64,000 bases of DNA, taken from positions 744,001 to 808,000 of the forward strand of contig CAVQRC010000004.1 of NCBI GenBank assembly GCA_963715045.1, given 5' to 3'. This document shows positions 45,033-53,194 of the stretch, one piece after another (position 1 is the stretch's first letter; each line of letters begins with the position of its first letter). The translations under genes and the position numbers were made by a program. Under the pieces are notes generated by a model. That model did no database searches, was not told the origin of the DNA, and was given only the letters and a program-made list of their open reading frames with translations. This DNA comes from CAVQRC01 sp963715045 (GTDB lineage: Bacteria > Planctomycetota > Planctomycetia > Pirellulales > Lacipirellulaceae).

Positions 45033-45171
45033 GTAATTTCAGGGTAGGTTTTTGCGGTTTGGACGCTAAAAATCTATTTCCCGAGGGACGGTTCGTCTCT
45101 GGAGATGGAACTTAACACAGACCGTCGAACAAGCCGCGTCCGTTGTCCAATTCCATGACCAGCTGTTTGCT

Positions 45172-46656
45172 ATGTCCCGGTCTCGCTCTGCGTTGAACAG
45201 CACGCGTCAGATCTTCGATCTGGCTCCGATGGGGATCCTGATCGTCGGAGCCGATGCCACGATCGTGGATGTGAATCCCGCGATCTGCCGATTGCTTGAT
45301 TTCTCAGCTCACGAGCTCAGAGGTCAGCATCTGCAGTGTATCGCTACAGAACCGCGAGAAGTGATTGAGCGGCACATCGGCGAGATTCTGAGCGGAGCCG
45401 AGCGAGTTTCCGAGGTTATCAACATCTGCAAGGAGGGCGAGCCGATCGAACTCGCAATTCGCGAAGTCGGAATCGTTCTGGAAGACGGCACCCCCGCCGT
45501 CCTCGTGATGAGTCACGACCTTCGTGAACTGAAGCGGGCGGAAACTGCGCTTCGCGAGAGCGAAGAACGCCTTGAACTCGCTTTGAAGGGAACGGATCTC
45601 GCGCTTTGGGATTGGGACGTCCAAAACGACCGCCTTTTCATTGATGATCAGCTAGCTCAGATGCTGGGATATCGCCGGGATGAGCTTCCTGACAGTGTGC
45701 GTATGTGGGAAGAGTTGAACCATCCGGATGAAGCGGAGGAAATCGATGAACTGTTTAAAGCTCATCTGCGCGGCGAAACAGAAACATTCCAGATCGAACA
45801 CCGGATGCGAACCAAGTCAGGCTCATGGAAGTGGATTTTGGATCAAGGTAAAGTTGTTCGCCGCGATCCTCAGGGGAGGCCCCTGAGGATGACCGGCACC
45901 CATAAAGATATCAACGATCGTCGCACAGCCGAGGAGCGGGCAAAACAACTGGAAGCAGAACTCGCTCACATGATGCGACTGTCCGTGATGGGAGAACTCA
46001 TGGCCGGTGTCACTCACGAGATCAGTCAGCCTCTGTACGCGATCGCGAATTACGCGTCGGCGTGCCTGAACCGGCTCGCTGAGAGCCGGATCAACCGAGG
46101 AGAAATTCGCGAGTTCGCGACGCGAATTTCGGACGAGGCTAATCGTGCGGGCACGCTACTAAGAACGATGTTGGAATTTGTTCGCCATTCGACACTCAGT
46201 CGAGCACGCCTGAATGTAGACGAATTGATCCGCGAGTCGATCGGTCTGGTTGAGTATGAATTGCGGAGAAGGCACATCAGCGTTGACTGCCAATTGGATG
46301 CTGAAGGTGTAGTCGTTGAAGGGGGACGCGTGGAGTTGCAACAGGTCTTCGTTAATCTTCTTAGAAACGCCTGGGAAGCTTGCGAGGAAGCTGGTGCGGA
46401 CGGCGGTCCAATTCGGATATGGAGCACGCGGAGTGGGCAGGGTGTGGAAATCCTCGTAGAGGATAGCGGCCCTGGATTTCCGCAAGGCAGCATCGCCGAC
46501 GCGTTCGATGCCTTCGTGACTCACAAACCCGAAGGTATCGGGATGGGATTGGCTGTGAGCAAGTCGATCGTTGAGGCGTACGACGGGGTCATTTCTGCCT
46601 CGAATCGCGCCGATCACGGGGCCGCGGTGAGAGTCTGGTTGCCCGCGGCAGAATAG
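45172..46656 (+). CDS. Orphan PAS-domain sensor histidine kinase
   Basis: A protein of 494 residues with no membrane helix. PAS 1 covers about residues 11-125 (FDLAPMGILIVGADATIVDV) and PAS 2 about 135-255 (LKGTDLALWDWDVQNDRL). The HisKA helix has the phosphorylated His in GVTHEISQPLYAI (about 281). The HATPase domain has N-box NLLRNAWEA, G1 VEDSGPGF and G2 GIGMGLAVSKSIVEAY. The GVTHEISQPL form matches the FixL/NtrB-like class of cytoplasmic kinases. No response regulator is adjacent, so its partner must be elsewhere. The real start may lie a few codons later. Confidence 0.92.
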   Translation: MSRSRSALNSTRQIFDLAPMGILIVGADATIVDVNPAICRLLDFSAHELRGQHLQCIATEPREVIERHIGEILSGAERVSEVINICKEGEPIELAIREVGIVLEDGTPAVLVMSHDLRELKRAETALRESEERLELALKGTDLALWDWDVQNDRLFIDDQLAQMLGYRRDELPDSVRMWEELNHPDEAEEIDELFKAHLRGETETFQIEHRMRTKSGSWKWILDQGKVVRRDPQGRPLRMTGTHKDINDRRTAEERAKQLEAELAHMMRLSVMGELMAGVTHEISQPLYAIANYASACLNRLAESRINRGEIREFATRISDEANRAGTLLRTMLEFVRHSTLSRARLNVDELIRESIGLVEYELRRRHISVDCQLDAEGVVVEGGRVELQQVFVNLLRNAWEACEEAGADGGPIRIWSTRSGQGVEILVEDSGPGFPQGSIADAFDAFVTHKPEGIGMGLAVSKSIVEAYDGVISASNRADHGAAVRVWLPAAE

Positions 46657-46692
46657 ACGGACGACGAGCCTTCGGCTGAGATGCGAGCACTT

Positions 46693-46713
46693 CGAGCCTT
46701 GCGGCTCGTTTTT
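46693..46713 (+). terminator. Rho-independent terminator after the histidine kinase
   Basis: CGAGCC (46693-46698) and GGCTCG (46703-46708) pair around TTGC and run straight into five Ts. It is followed by the next gene at 46803. Confidence 0.8.
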
Positions 46714-46802
46714 CAGCGAGACCGGTCTTTACTCAATCTGCGACAGCCGGTAGTCTCCCGCCGCGGTTTATTTTCGGCAGTCGCCCCTGCGCAGAGGAAA
46801 CC

Positions 46803-47591
46803 ATGCCTGTTACCAGTTCGTGTTTCGTGCGGAAACTCCGCGTCCCGTTGACCGTTTCGTTGCTCGCAGGAGCATGGGCTTCTCCGACGCGGAGCGAGGA
46901 TTTTCGCATTGAGACGAGGCTGTTTCAGGCAGATGTGGAAGAACCTGTCAGCGAAAACGAAACGCTTTTTGAAAACGGTACCGTCTACGACTTTCTAGAG
47001 TCGCCACCTAGGACGGCCGTGTTTCGCAAGCCAGCCGGGGAAGTGTCGGGGCGGTTCATTCTTCTCGATACCCACCGCGAAGTGTGGACCGAACTTGCAA
47101 CGGACCAAGTCGATCACTTGATCACAAAGCTCCGAAGCTGGGCTTTGGATCATGATGATCCTTGGCTGCGCTTTGCTGCGGCCCCGGACTTCGACGAGCA
47201 GTACGACAGCAAAAGCGGTCTGCTGACGCTCCGCAGTGATCATCTCGTTTATGAGTCGAGTACGGTGTCTGCTGAAGGGCATGACGGACTGCGAGACTAC
47301 CGACAATTCAGCGACTGGTATGCACGTCTCAATACGCTATTGGGTGGCCAGCGGCTTCCTTTTCCGAGATTGGCTCTCAATGCGGCACTGGCGAAATACG
47401 ACGTCGTACCTTCCAGTGTCCGCCTGCAGATGCCGGCTCAGGGTATTGACGTCCGAGCCGAGCACCGCTTCACTTGGCGCTTGTCGAAAATGGATCGGAT
47501 GCGTATTGATACGGTCCGCAAACAACTGAGGGATTTCCGGCAGGTAACCAACTCGGAGTTCTGGCTGCCGCCCGCCGTGGCGAGTAAGTGA
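46803..47591 (+). CDS. Secreted protein of unknown function
   Basis: A protein of 262 residues with a plausible signal peptide (VRKLRVPLTVSLLAGAWA). I do not recognise a family. The sequence has FRKPAGEVSGRFILLDTHRE, several aromatic and acidic residues and no repeated motif or cysteine pair. Its size and composition fit a conserved planctomycete-type protein. It follows a terminator and is 112 bases before the next gene. An AGAGGAA ribosome site precedes the ATG. Confidence 0.65.
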   Translation: MPVTSSCFVRKLRVPLTVSLLAGAWASPTRSEDFRIETRLFQADVEEPVSENETLFENGTVYDFLESPPRTAVFRKPAGEVSGRFILLDTHREVWTELATDQVDHLITKLRSWALDHDDPWLRFAAAPDFDEQYDSKSGLLTLRSDHLVYESSTVSAEGHDGLRDYRQFSDWYARLNTLLGGQRLPFPRLALNAALAKYDVVPSSVRLQMPAQGIDVRAEHRFTWRLSKMDRMRIDTVRKQLRDFRQVTNSEFWLPPAVASK

Positions 47592-47703
47592 AACCATTGT
47601 CTTCTTGTCCTGTTAGAGGCTCATGTAACGACGCGGATCTCCAACGCCTTCCCGGCCAAGTTTCGCTGTTTCACTTCTGTTTCTCCCGCGCTGGAAGAAG
47701 TCC

Positions 47704-48180
47704 GTGCGAAACTCGATCGAGCAAGGCGAATTCGTTCTCTTGCGGCACCAGTGTCCCCAAGATGTTCCTAGACCCTCGCACTGGGATCTGATGCTCCGTC
47801 TACCCATGGCCGCCGTCCTGGCAACGTGGGCATTGAACGAATTGCCCACTGATTGGCACATCGCTCTGGAGCAGGCCTGCTGCGAAGGTGACCGCCTGGA
47901 TCCGCAGTCCAGGCCGTGGGACGCCCAGAGGCTCGTCGATCATCGTCTTGATTTCCTTACTTACGAGGGCCCACTGTCGCAAGATCGTGGTGTGGTGCGT
48001 CGATGTGATCGCGGCCAAGTGCGTTACAACGTGGTTACCGACGATCTGATTGGGGCAGTCCTGATGGGCAGCCGCATCACAGGTGAACTGACTCTGCGGC
48101 GGACAGCGACAGACACAGATCGCTGGCAATTGACGTTCGATTCAGCAGGTGATCGCGGTTCGCAATCGGGTTGGCGTTGA
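47704..48180 (+). CDS. LigD N-terminal (3'-phosphoesterase-like) domain protein
   Basis: A protein of 158 residues that resembles the N-terminal phosphoesterase domain of LigD: FVLLRHQCPQDVPRPSHWDL at the start, then the repeated TWALNELP and DHRLDFLTYEGPLSQDRG segments. The family removes 3'-phosphates or ribonucleotides in NHEJ; the usual RHDAR-type His is represented by RHQC, and the second His lies in SHWDLML. As a standalone protein it may have a different partner. It is upstream of lysS on the same strand. Confidence 0.7.
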   Translation: MRNSIEQGEFVLLRHQCPQDVPRPSHWDLMLRLPMAAVLATWALNELPTDWHIALEQACCEGDRLDPQSRPWDAQRLVDHRLDFLTYEGPLSQDRGVVRRCDRGQVRYNVVTDDLIGAVLMGSRITGELTLRRTATDTDRWQLTFDSAGDRGSQSGWR

Positions 48181-48260
48181 CCAGGGCCGAGGAGGCACTA
48201 AAATGTTTCGTCCTTTGGATTTAATTCTCCCCGCGGTGCTTGGCCGGGACCGCACTTTGG

Positions 48261-49865
48261 ATGAGTTTTCGCGTGACAGCGTCGCAACCACCTTCTGAGC
48301 AGACTTCTGAAGACGGTCGAAGTCCGACCGATTTCACCGCAGCACGGCGAAAAAAACTTGAGCAGATCTCCCGCCTTGGCATCGATCCGTGGGGGCAACG
48401 CTTCGAAAACCGGTCGTCGCTCGCCGACGTATGTGCTGCTGCCGAGCAGATTCATTGGCGGAGCGATACCGGAGTGATCGTGCCGCTGCCGGCACTCGAG
48501 AATGAGGCACAACGCAAGGAATTTCGACATTGGCTTTCGACGCAGGGCAAGGGCACCCTTGAGGGGCCTCGCGTTCGGGCAGCGGGCCGGATTGTCAGGC
48601 TGCGTGATGCCGGGAAGCTGCTTTTTGTTGATATCCGCGATTGGACAGGCCAAGTTCAGTTGTTCATCGGCAAGAGTCAGATAGGCGAAGGCTGGGCGTT
48701 GGCACAGTGCCTGGACCTTGGCGACATTCTTGGAGTCGACGGCGAACTTCGCCGCACCAAGACGGGTGAGTTGTCGATTTTCGCAGAGGAGCTCCACTTT
48801 ATGTCGAAGTCTCTTGAAGTGCCCCCAGACAAGCACTCGGGACTTGTAGATGTTGAACTTCGGCAACGTATGCGCTACGTGGACATGGCTCACACTGACG
48901 GTGTGATGGAACGCTTCTTGCGACGATCAAAGATCGTGCAATCGATTCGCCAAACGCTTTCGCAACGCGGATTCGTTGAGATCGAAGGGCCGACACTGCA
49001 CACGGTTGCGGGCGGTGCTGCCGCGCGGCCCTTCAAGACGCACCATAACGCACTCGACTTGGACCTCACGTTGCGTATCGCTTTAGAGTTACACTTGAAG
49101 CGGTTATTGGTCGGCGGTATGGAACGCGTATTTGAGCTGGGGCGTGTTTACCGCAATGAAGGGATCAGTCCCAGGCACAATCCTGAGTTCACGATGCTCG
49201 AAGTGTACGAGGCCTACGGTGATTACCATTCGATGATGGACCTCACCGAAGCGTGTATCGTCGAGGCGATTGATCAAACCAGCGATTCGCGGCAACTTAC
49301 CTACGGAACTTCGGAAATCAACTTTGAGCCTCCGTTCGCGCGCTCGACGTACGATGAACTGCTGTCCGAGCATGCTGACATCGATTCTGCCGATTCCGAG
49401 GCGATTTCCCGCGTGGCAGCTGAGTTGGGCGGCGAACCACAGGGAATGCACCCGGACGTCGTCAAGAATTTCGTGTTCGAGAAGGTAGTTGAAGATCGTA
49501 TCACTGGCCCCACGTTCGTCATCGACTACCCAGCAAGTATTTGTCCATTGACGAAGCGGAAGGCGGGGCGTCCCGAGGTCGCAGAAAGATTCGAGTTGTT
49601 CGTGGCGGGGATGGAGATCGCGAACGCCTACACCGAGCTGAACGATCCGGATCTTCAGGAACAACTGTTCCGCACTCAGTTGGCTGGACTTCCCGAGGAC
49701 GAATCGATGGCCAAGATGGATCACGATTTCATTCGGGCACTGAGATACGGCATGCCGCCGGCTGGAGGATTGGGAATCGGCATCGATCGCCTGGTCATGC
49801 TGCTGACCGACAGCGCCACGATCCGCGACGTCGTGCTATTTCCGCTCATGCGTCCGGAAGGCTGA
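48261..49865 (+). CDS. lysS: Lysyl-tRNA synthetase, class II
   Basis: A protein of 534 residues. The N-terminal OB fold binds the anticodon (VRAAGRIVRLRDAGKLLFVD). Class II motif 1 is around RRSKIVQSIRQTLSQRGFVE, motif 2 is FELGRVYRNEG and motif 3 is GGLGIGIDRLVMLL. The family motif GGAAARPFKTHHNALD is also present. The ATG at 48261 is chosen; an in-frame TTG 21 bases earlier is unlikely. The length is slightly above the usual 500 because of an extended N-terminus. It leads a cluster with the Lol-type exporter. Confidence 0.96.
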   Translation: MSFRVTASQPPSEQTSEDGRSPTDFTAARRKKLEQISRLGIDPWGQRFENRSSLADVCAAAEQIHWRSDTGVIVPLPALENEAQRKEFRHWLSTQGKGTLEGPRVRAAGRIVRLRDAGKLLFVDIRDWTGQVQLFIGKSQIGEGWALAQCLDLGDILGVDGELRRTKTGELSIFAEELHFMSKSLEVPPDKHSGLVDVELRQRMRYVDMAHTDGVMERFLRRSKIVQSIRQTLSQRGFVEIEGPTLHTVAGGAAARPFKTHHNALDLDLTLRIALELHLKRLLVGGMERVFELGRVYRNEGISPRHNPEFTMLEVYEAYGDYHSMMDLTEACIVEAIDQTSDSRQLTYGTSEINFEPPFARSTYDELLSEHADIDSADSEAISRVAAELGGEPQGMHPDVVKNFVFEKVVEDRITGPTFVIDYPASICPLTKRKAGRPEVAERFELFVAGMEIANAYTELNDPDLQEQLFRTQLAGLPEDESMAKMDHDFIRALRYGMPPAGGLGIGIDRLVMLLTDSATIRDVVLFPLMRPEG

Positions 49866-49920
49866 ACGGCACTCATCCCGTCAATCCCAGGATTGAATTT
49901 CCGCCTGGCAAGGAAGCCCC

Positions 49921-51423
49921 ATGTATAAACTACTGCTCTGCTGGCGGTATCTTCGCACTCGGTACATCGCGCTCGCGTCTGTCATCAGCGTGATGTTGGG
50001 CGTAGCGACCATGATCGTCGTGAACAGCGTCATGGCTGGTTTCACGAGCGAGATGCAAACTCGGATCCACGGCATCCTCTCCGATGTGGTCGTGGAGAGT
50101 ATGAACCTCAATGGTGTCGCGGATGCCGCCTGGCACATGGACGAAATTCGGAAAGTTGTCGGTTCTGAGATCGAAGGGATGTCTCCCACCGTCCATGTGC
50201 CCGCGATGGTCAACTACCGCGTTCATGGGCAGTTCATAACTCGCCCGATCAATCTCATCGGCATCGACGAAAGCACCTATGCGTCAATTGGAGACTTTGG
50301 CAAGTATTTGCAGCATCCGGCGAATCGCGAGTCACTGAGTTTCGAGCTTCGCGAAGGAGGATACGATACGCTTGATCCTCAGGCGGCCAAGGACGGAAAG
50401 AAGAACTCTCGTCCACAACTTGCCGAAGCCGGTTGGTCGCACCGACGGAAGTGGGCGAAGCTGCAGGCAGTTGCGCAGCCGAAGCCATCAAACACGAATA
50501 CCGATCCATTTCTTCAACGCCCTCACAACACGAATGTCGAGGATCTGTTTGACTCGGCCACGCACACGCATCCGGGAATGGTGCTTGGAATCGCACTCTC
50601 GTCTTATCGTGACCGCGACAGCGGAGAAGAGCGATTTCTCGTTCTGCCTGGCGATGACGTTCAGGTTACCTATCCGACAGCCGCCATACCTCCCGATGCG
50701 GCCAATTCCACCTTCACGATTGTCGACTTGTACGAAAGCAAGATGAGCGAGTACGACGGGAGCTTCGTGTTCGTGCCCCTGGAAAGACTGCAGCAAATGC
50801 GGGGCATGATCGAACCGATCAGCGGAGTCGCCCGGTTCACCTCGATCCAGATCAAACTGAAAGAAGGAGCTAATCTCGAGGCAGTACGCGATCGCTTGCG
50901 GGGTCATTTCTCACCGCAGCTCTACGGGGTTTACACGTGGCGTGACAAGCAGGGCCCTTTGCTGGCCGCTGTTCAAATGGAAATGGCGGTACTCAACGTG
51001 TTGCTCTTCCTGATCGTGGCCGTTGCCGGATTCGGGATCCTGGCCATTTTTTTCATGATTGTCGTCGAGAAAACGAGGGACATCGGCATCCTCAAGTCGC
51101 TCGGCGCATCAGGACGGGGAATCATGGGCATCTTTCTGGCCTACGGATTGAGCCTGGGAGCGGTCGGAGCCGGCGTCGGCATGATCGCGGGTCTGGTCTT
51201 CGTTTCTTACATCAATGAGATCGCCGACTTTCTCGGCTGGTTATCCGGCAGGCAGATCTTTGATCCTTCGATTTACTATTTCCACAAGATTCCAACGATT
51301 GTCGATCCCGTGACGGTGGCTTGGATCGTTGCCGGGGCAACCGCCATCGCCGTGGGCGCAAGTATCCTGCCTGCTCGCCGCGCCGCAAGACTTCAACCCG
51401 TCGAGGCACTTCGCTATGAGTAA
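49921..51423 (+). CDS. LolC/LolE-type ABC transporter permease
   Basis: A protein of 500 residues of the MacB/FtsX (LolC/E) fold. The first transmembrane helix is IALASVISVMLGVATMIVV and three more cluster at the C-terminus (LNVLLFLIVAVAGFGILAIF, GIFLAYGLSLGAVGAGVGMI, then VAWIVAGATAIAVGASILPA). The large periplasmic loop is longer than in E. coli LolC and carries a Lys/Arg/Gln-rich insertion at about residues 157-185. The C-terminal ARRAARLQPVEALRYE is the family hallmark. In Gram-negative bacteria the family extracts lipoproteins from the inner membrane. It overlaps the ATPase gene by eight bases. Confidence 0.9.
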   Translation: MYKLLLCWRYLRTRYIALASVISVMLGVATMIVVNSVMAGFTSEMQTRIHGILSDVVVESMNLNGVADAAWHMDEIRKVVGSEIEGMSPTVHVPAMVNYRVHGQFITRPINLIGIDESTYASIGDFGKYLQHPANRESLSFELREGGYDTLDPQAAKDGKKNSRPQLAEAGWSHRRKWAKLQAVAQPKPSNTNTDPFLQRPHNTNVEDLFDSATHTHPGMVLGIALSSYRDRDSGEERFLVLPGDDVQVTYPTAAIPPDAANSTFTIVDLYESKMSEYDGSFVFVPLERLQQMRGMIEPISGVARFTSIQIKLKEGANLEAVRDRLRGHFSPQLYGVYTWRDKQGPLLAAVQMEMAVLNVLLFLIVAVAGFGILAIFFMIVVEKTRDIGILKSLGASGRGIMGIFLAYGLSLGAVGAGVGMIAGLVFVSYINEIADFLGWLSGRQIFDPSIYYFHKIPTIVDPVTVAWIVAGATAIAVGASILPARRAARLQPVEALRYE

Positions 51424-52264
51424 TGTCGGTGCCATGTTTCACCAGACCGAGCTGCTGCCGCCGCGTCGCTCAACTCACGGCGGCGTGACTGCGTCGGCGT
51501 CTGCAGAATGTGCCGGAGGGTCACTTGCAGACGCTGGTGAGAAGCTGCTGGCGGCGACGGGGATCTGCAAGTCTTTTTGGAAGGCGGGAATTGAAGTCCC
51601 CGTGTTACGGGGCGTGGATCTCGCGGTTCGGCCCCGGGAATTCGTCGCCATCGTTGGTCAAAGCGGCTCGGGCAAGAGCACATTGCTACACACCCTGGCC
51701 ACGCTCGATACCCCAGACCGCGGCCAGGTATTCTTTCAAGGAAACCGCATCGACCAGCTTCCTCCGTCAGGGCGGGACATCCTGCGGAATCGCCATTTCG
51801 GAATGGTCTTTCAGTTTTATCATCTATTGCCCGAGCTAACGACGCTCGAGAATGTCCTGGCACCGATGATGATCGACCAGGGGCCGCTGACCTATCTTCG
51901 GCGACTGCGTCGGAATCGTGAACTTGCGACCGAGTACCTAAGTCTGGTCGGGCTTACCCACCGCCTTAAGCATAAGCCTCGTGAGCTCTCTGGGGGCGAG
52001 ATGCAACGCACGGCGATCGCACGCGCGTTAGTCAGCAGCCCCCAGATCGTATTCGCGGATGAGCCAACTGGTAATCTTGATAAGGAGACGGGCGATCAGA
52101 TTCTGTCGATTTTACGCAGGTTGAATGAGCAGAATGGCCTCACTATAGTCATGGTGACGCACGATAATTCAGTGGCCGCCTTGGCCGACCGCGTAGTTCA
52201 TCTTGCCGACGGCCAGACTACGTTACCCCTCTCACCTACGGTCCCGTTTCCTCTCGCGCAATGA
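51416..52264 (+). CDS. LolD-type ABC transporter ATP-binding protein
   Basis: A protein of 282 residues. It has Walker A GQSGSGKST, the Q-loop region GMVFQFYHLLPELTTLENV, signature LSGGEMQR, Walker B IVFADEPTGNLD and the H-loop VMVTHD. An N-terminal extension of about 45 residues precedes the ATPase. The start at 51416 overlaps the permease stop by eight bases (ATGAGTAA). Together with the permease it forms a lipoprotein-release or macrolide-type exporter; no membrane-fusion protein is adjacent, so the Lol role is favoured. Confidence 0.9.
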   Translation: MSNVGAMFHQTELLPPRRSTHGGVTASASAECAGGSLADAGEKLLAATGICKSFWKAGIEVPVLRGVDLAVRPREFVAIVGQSGSGKSTLLHTLATLDTPDRGQVFFQGNRIDQLPPSGRDILRNRHFGMVFQFYHLLPELTTLENVLAPMMIDQGPLTYLRRLRRNRELATEYLSLVGLTHRLKHKPRELSGGEMQRTAIARALVSSPQIVFADEPTGNLDKETGDQILSILRRLNEQNGLTIVMVTHDNSVAALADRVVHLADGQTTLPLSPTVPFPLAQ

Positions 52265-52306
52265 CCCCCCCTCAAGCTTTCAGGGAGGGTAGCACTCAGC
52301 ACGACC

Positions 52307-53170
52307 ATGCCCCCGCAGATATTTATCAACGGCGAATTCTTCTCGGCTGAAGAAGCGAAGGTCAGTGTTTATGACCACGGCTTGTTATACGGTGACGGAG
52401 TGTTCGAAGGGCTTCGCAGCTACGAGGGGAGAATCTTTCGTTTGGAGGACCACATCCGCCGGTTGAACGAGTCAGCCAAAGCGATTTGGCTGGAAATTCC
52501 GATGACGCCCGCGGAGTTGGAAACGTCGATCAAACAGACTCTAGCCCGCAGCCAGTTACAGGACGCCTATGTGCGGGTGATCGTGACGCGGGGCGTCGGC
52601 AACCTCGGACTCGATCCGCGAAGCTGCAGAGAGCCTCAGGTCATCATCATTGTCGACACGATCGAGCTTTACCCGCAGGCACTTTACGAGAAGGGGCTGG
52701 AGTTAGTCACGGTGAGCGTGACTCGAAATCACCCCGCTGCTCTGAATCCTCGGATCAAGTCGCTCAACTACTTGAATAACATCCTGGCCAAGATCGAAGG
52801 GATTCAAGCCGGGTGCATCGAAGCTTTGATGCTCAATCATCAGGGAGAAGTAGCGGAGTGTACCGGGGACAATCTGTTCACTGTTCGCCGAGGTGTTATT
52901 CAAACTCCGCCCGCGGAGGCTGGGATTCTCGAGGGCATAACTCGCGATGCGGTCATCGACCTGGCCGGGCAGGCGGGCTATCCCGTGAGCTGTCTGCCGC
53001 TCACAAAGCACGACATCTATATTGCCGACGAGTGCTTTCTGACCGGCACTGCCGCCGAAGTGATCCCCGTCGTCAAGGTTGACAGTCGCGTCATTGGAGA
53101 TGGCACGCCGGGTGAAATCACCAACGACCTGAAGGATCGATTTCACGCCTTGGCTCGCAGTAGCGATTGA
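52307..53170 (+). CDS. ilvE: Branched-chain amino acid aminotransferase-like (class IV)
   Basis: A PLP enzyme of 287 residues of fold-type IV. The signature covers YDHGLLYGDGVFEGLRSYEG near the start, the lysine for PLP in RIKSLNYLNNILAK (about residue 149) and the C-terminal DECFLTGTAAEVIPV. It transaminates branched-chain 2-oxoacids. It is the short archaeal-type form; D-amino acid transaminases and aminodeoxychorismate lyases have the same fold, so specificity is inferred. It lies 42 bases after lolD on the same strand. Confidence 0.87.
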   Translation: MPPQIFINGEFFSAEEAKVSVYDHGLLYGDGVFEGLRSYEGRIFRLEDHIRRLNESAKAIWLEIPMTPAELETSIKQTLARSQLQDAYVRVIVTRGVGNLGLDPRSCREPQVIIIVDTIELYPQALYEKGLELVTVSVTRNHPAALNPRIKSLNYLNNILAKIEGIQAGCIEALMLNHQGEVAECTGDNLFTVRRGVIQTPPAEAGILEGITRDAVIDLAGQAGYPVSCLPLTKHDIYIADECFLTGTAAEVIPVVKVDSRVIGDGTPGEITNDLKDRFHALARSSD

Positions 53171-53194
53171 GCTCTTCACGGATCGGCGATTCCG

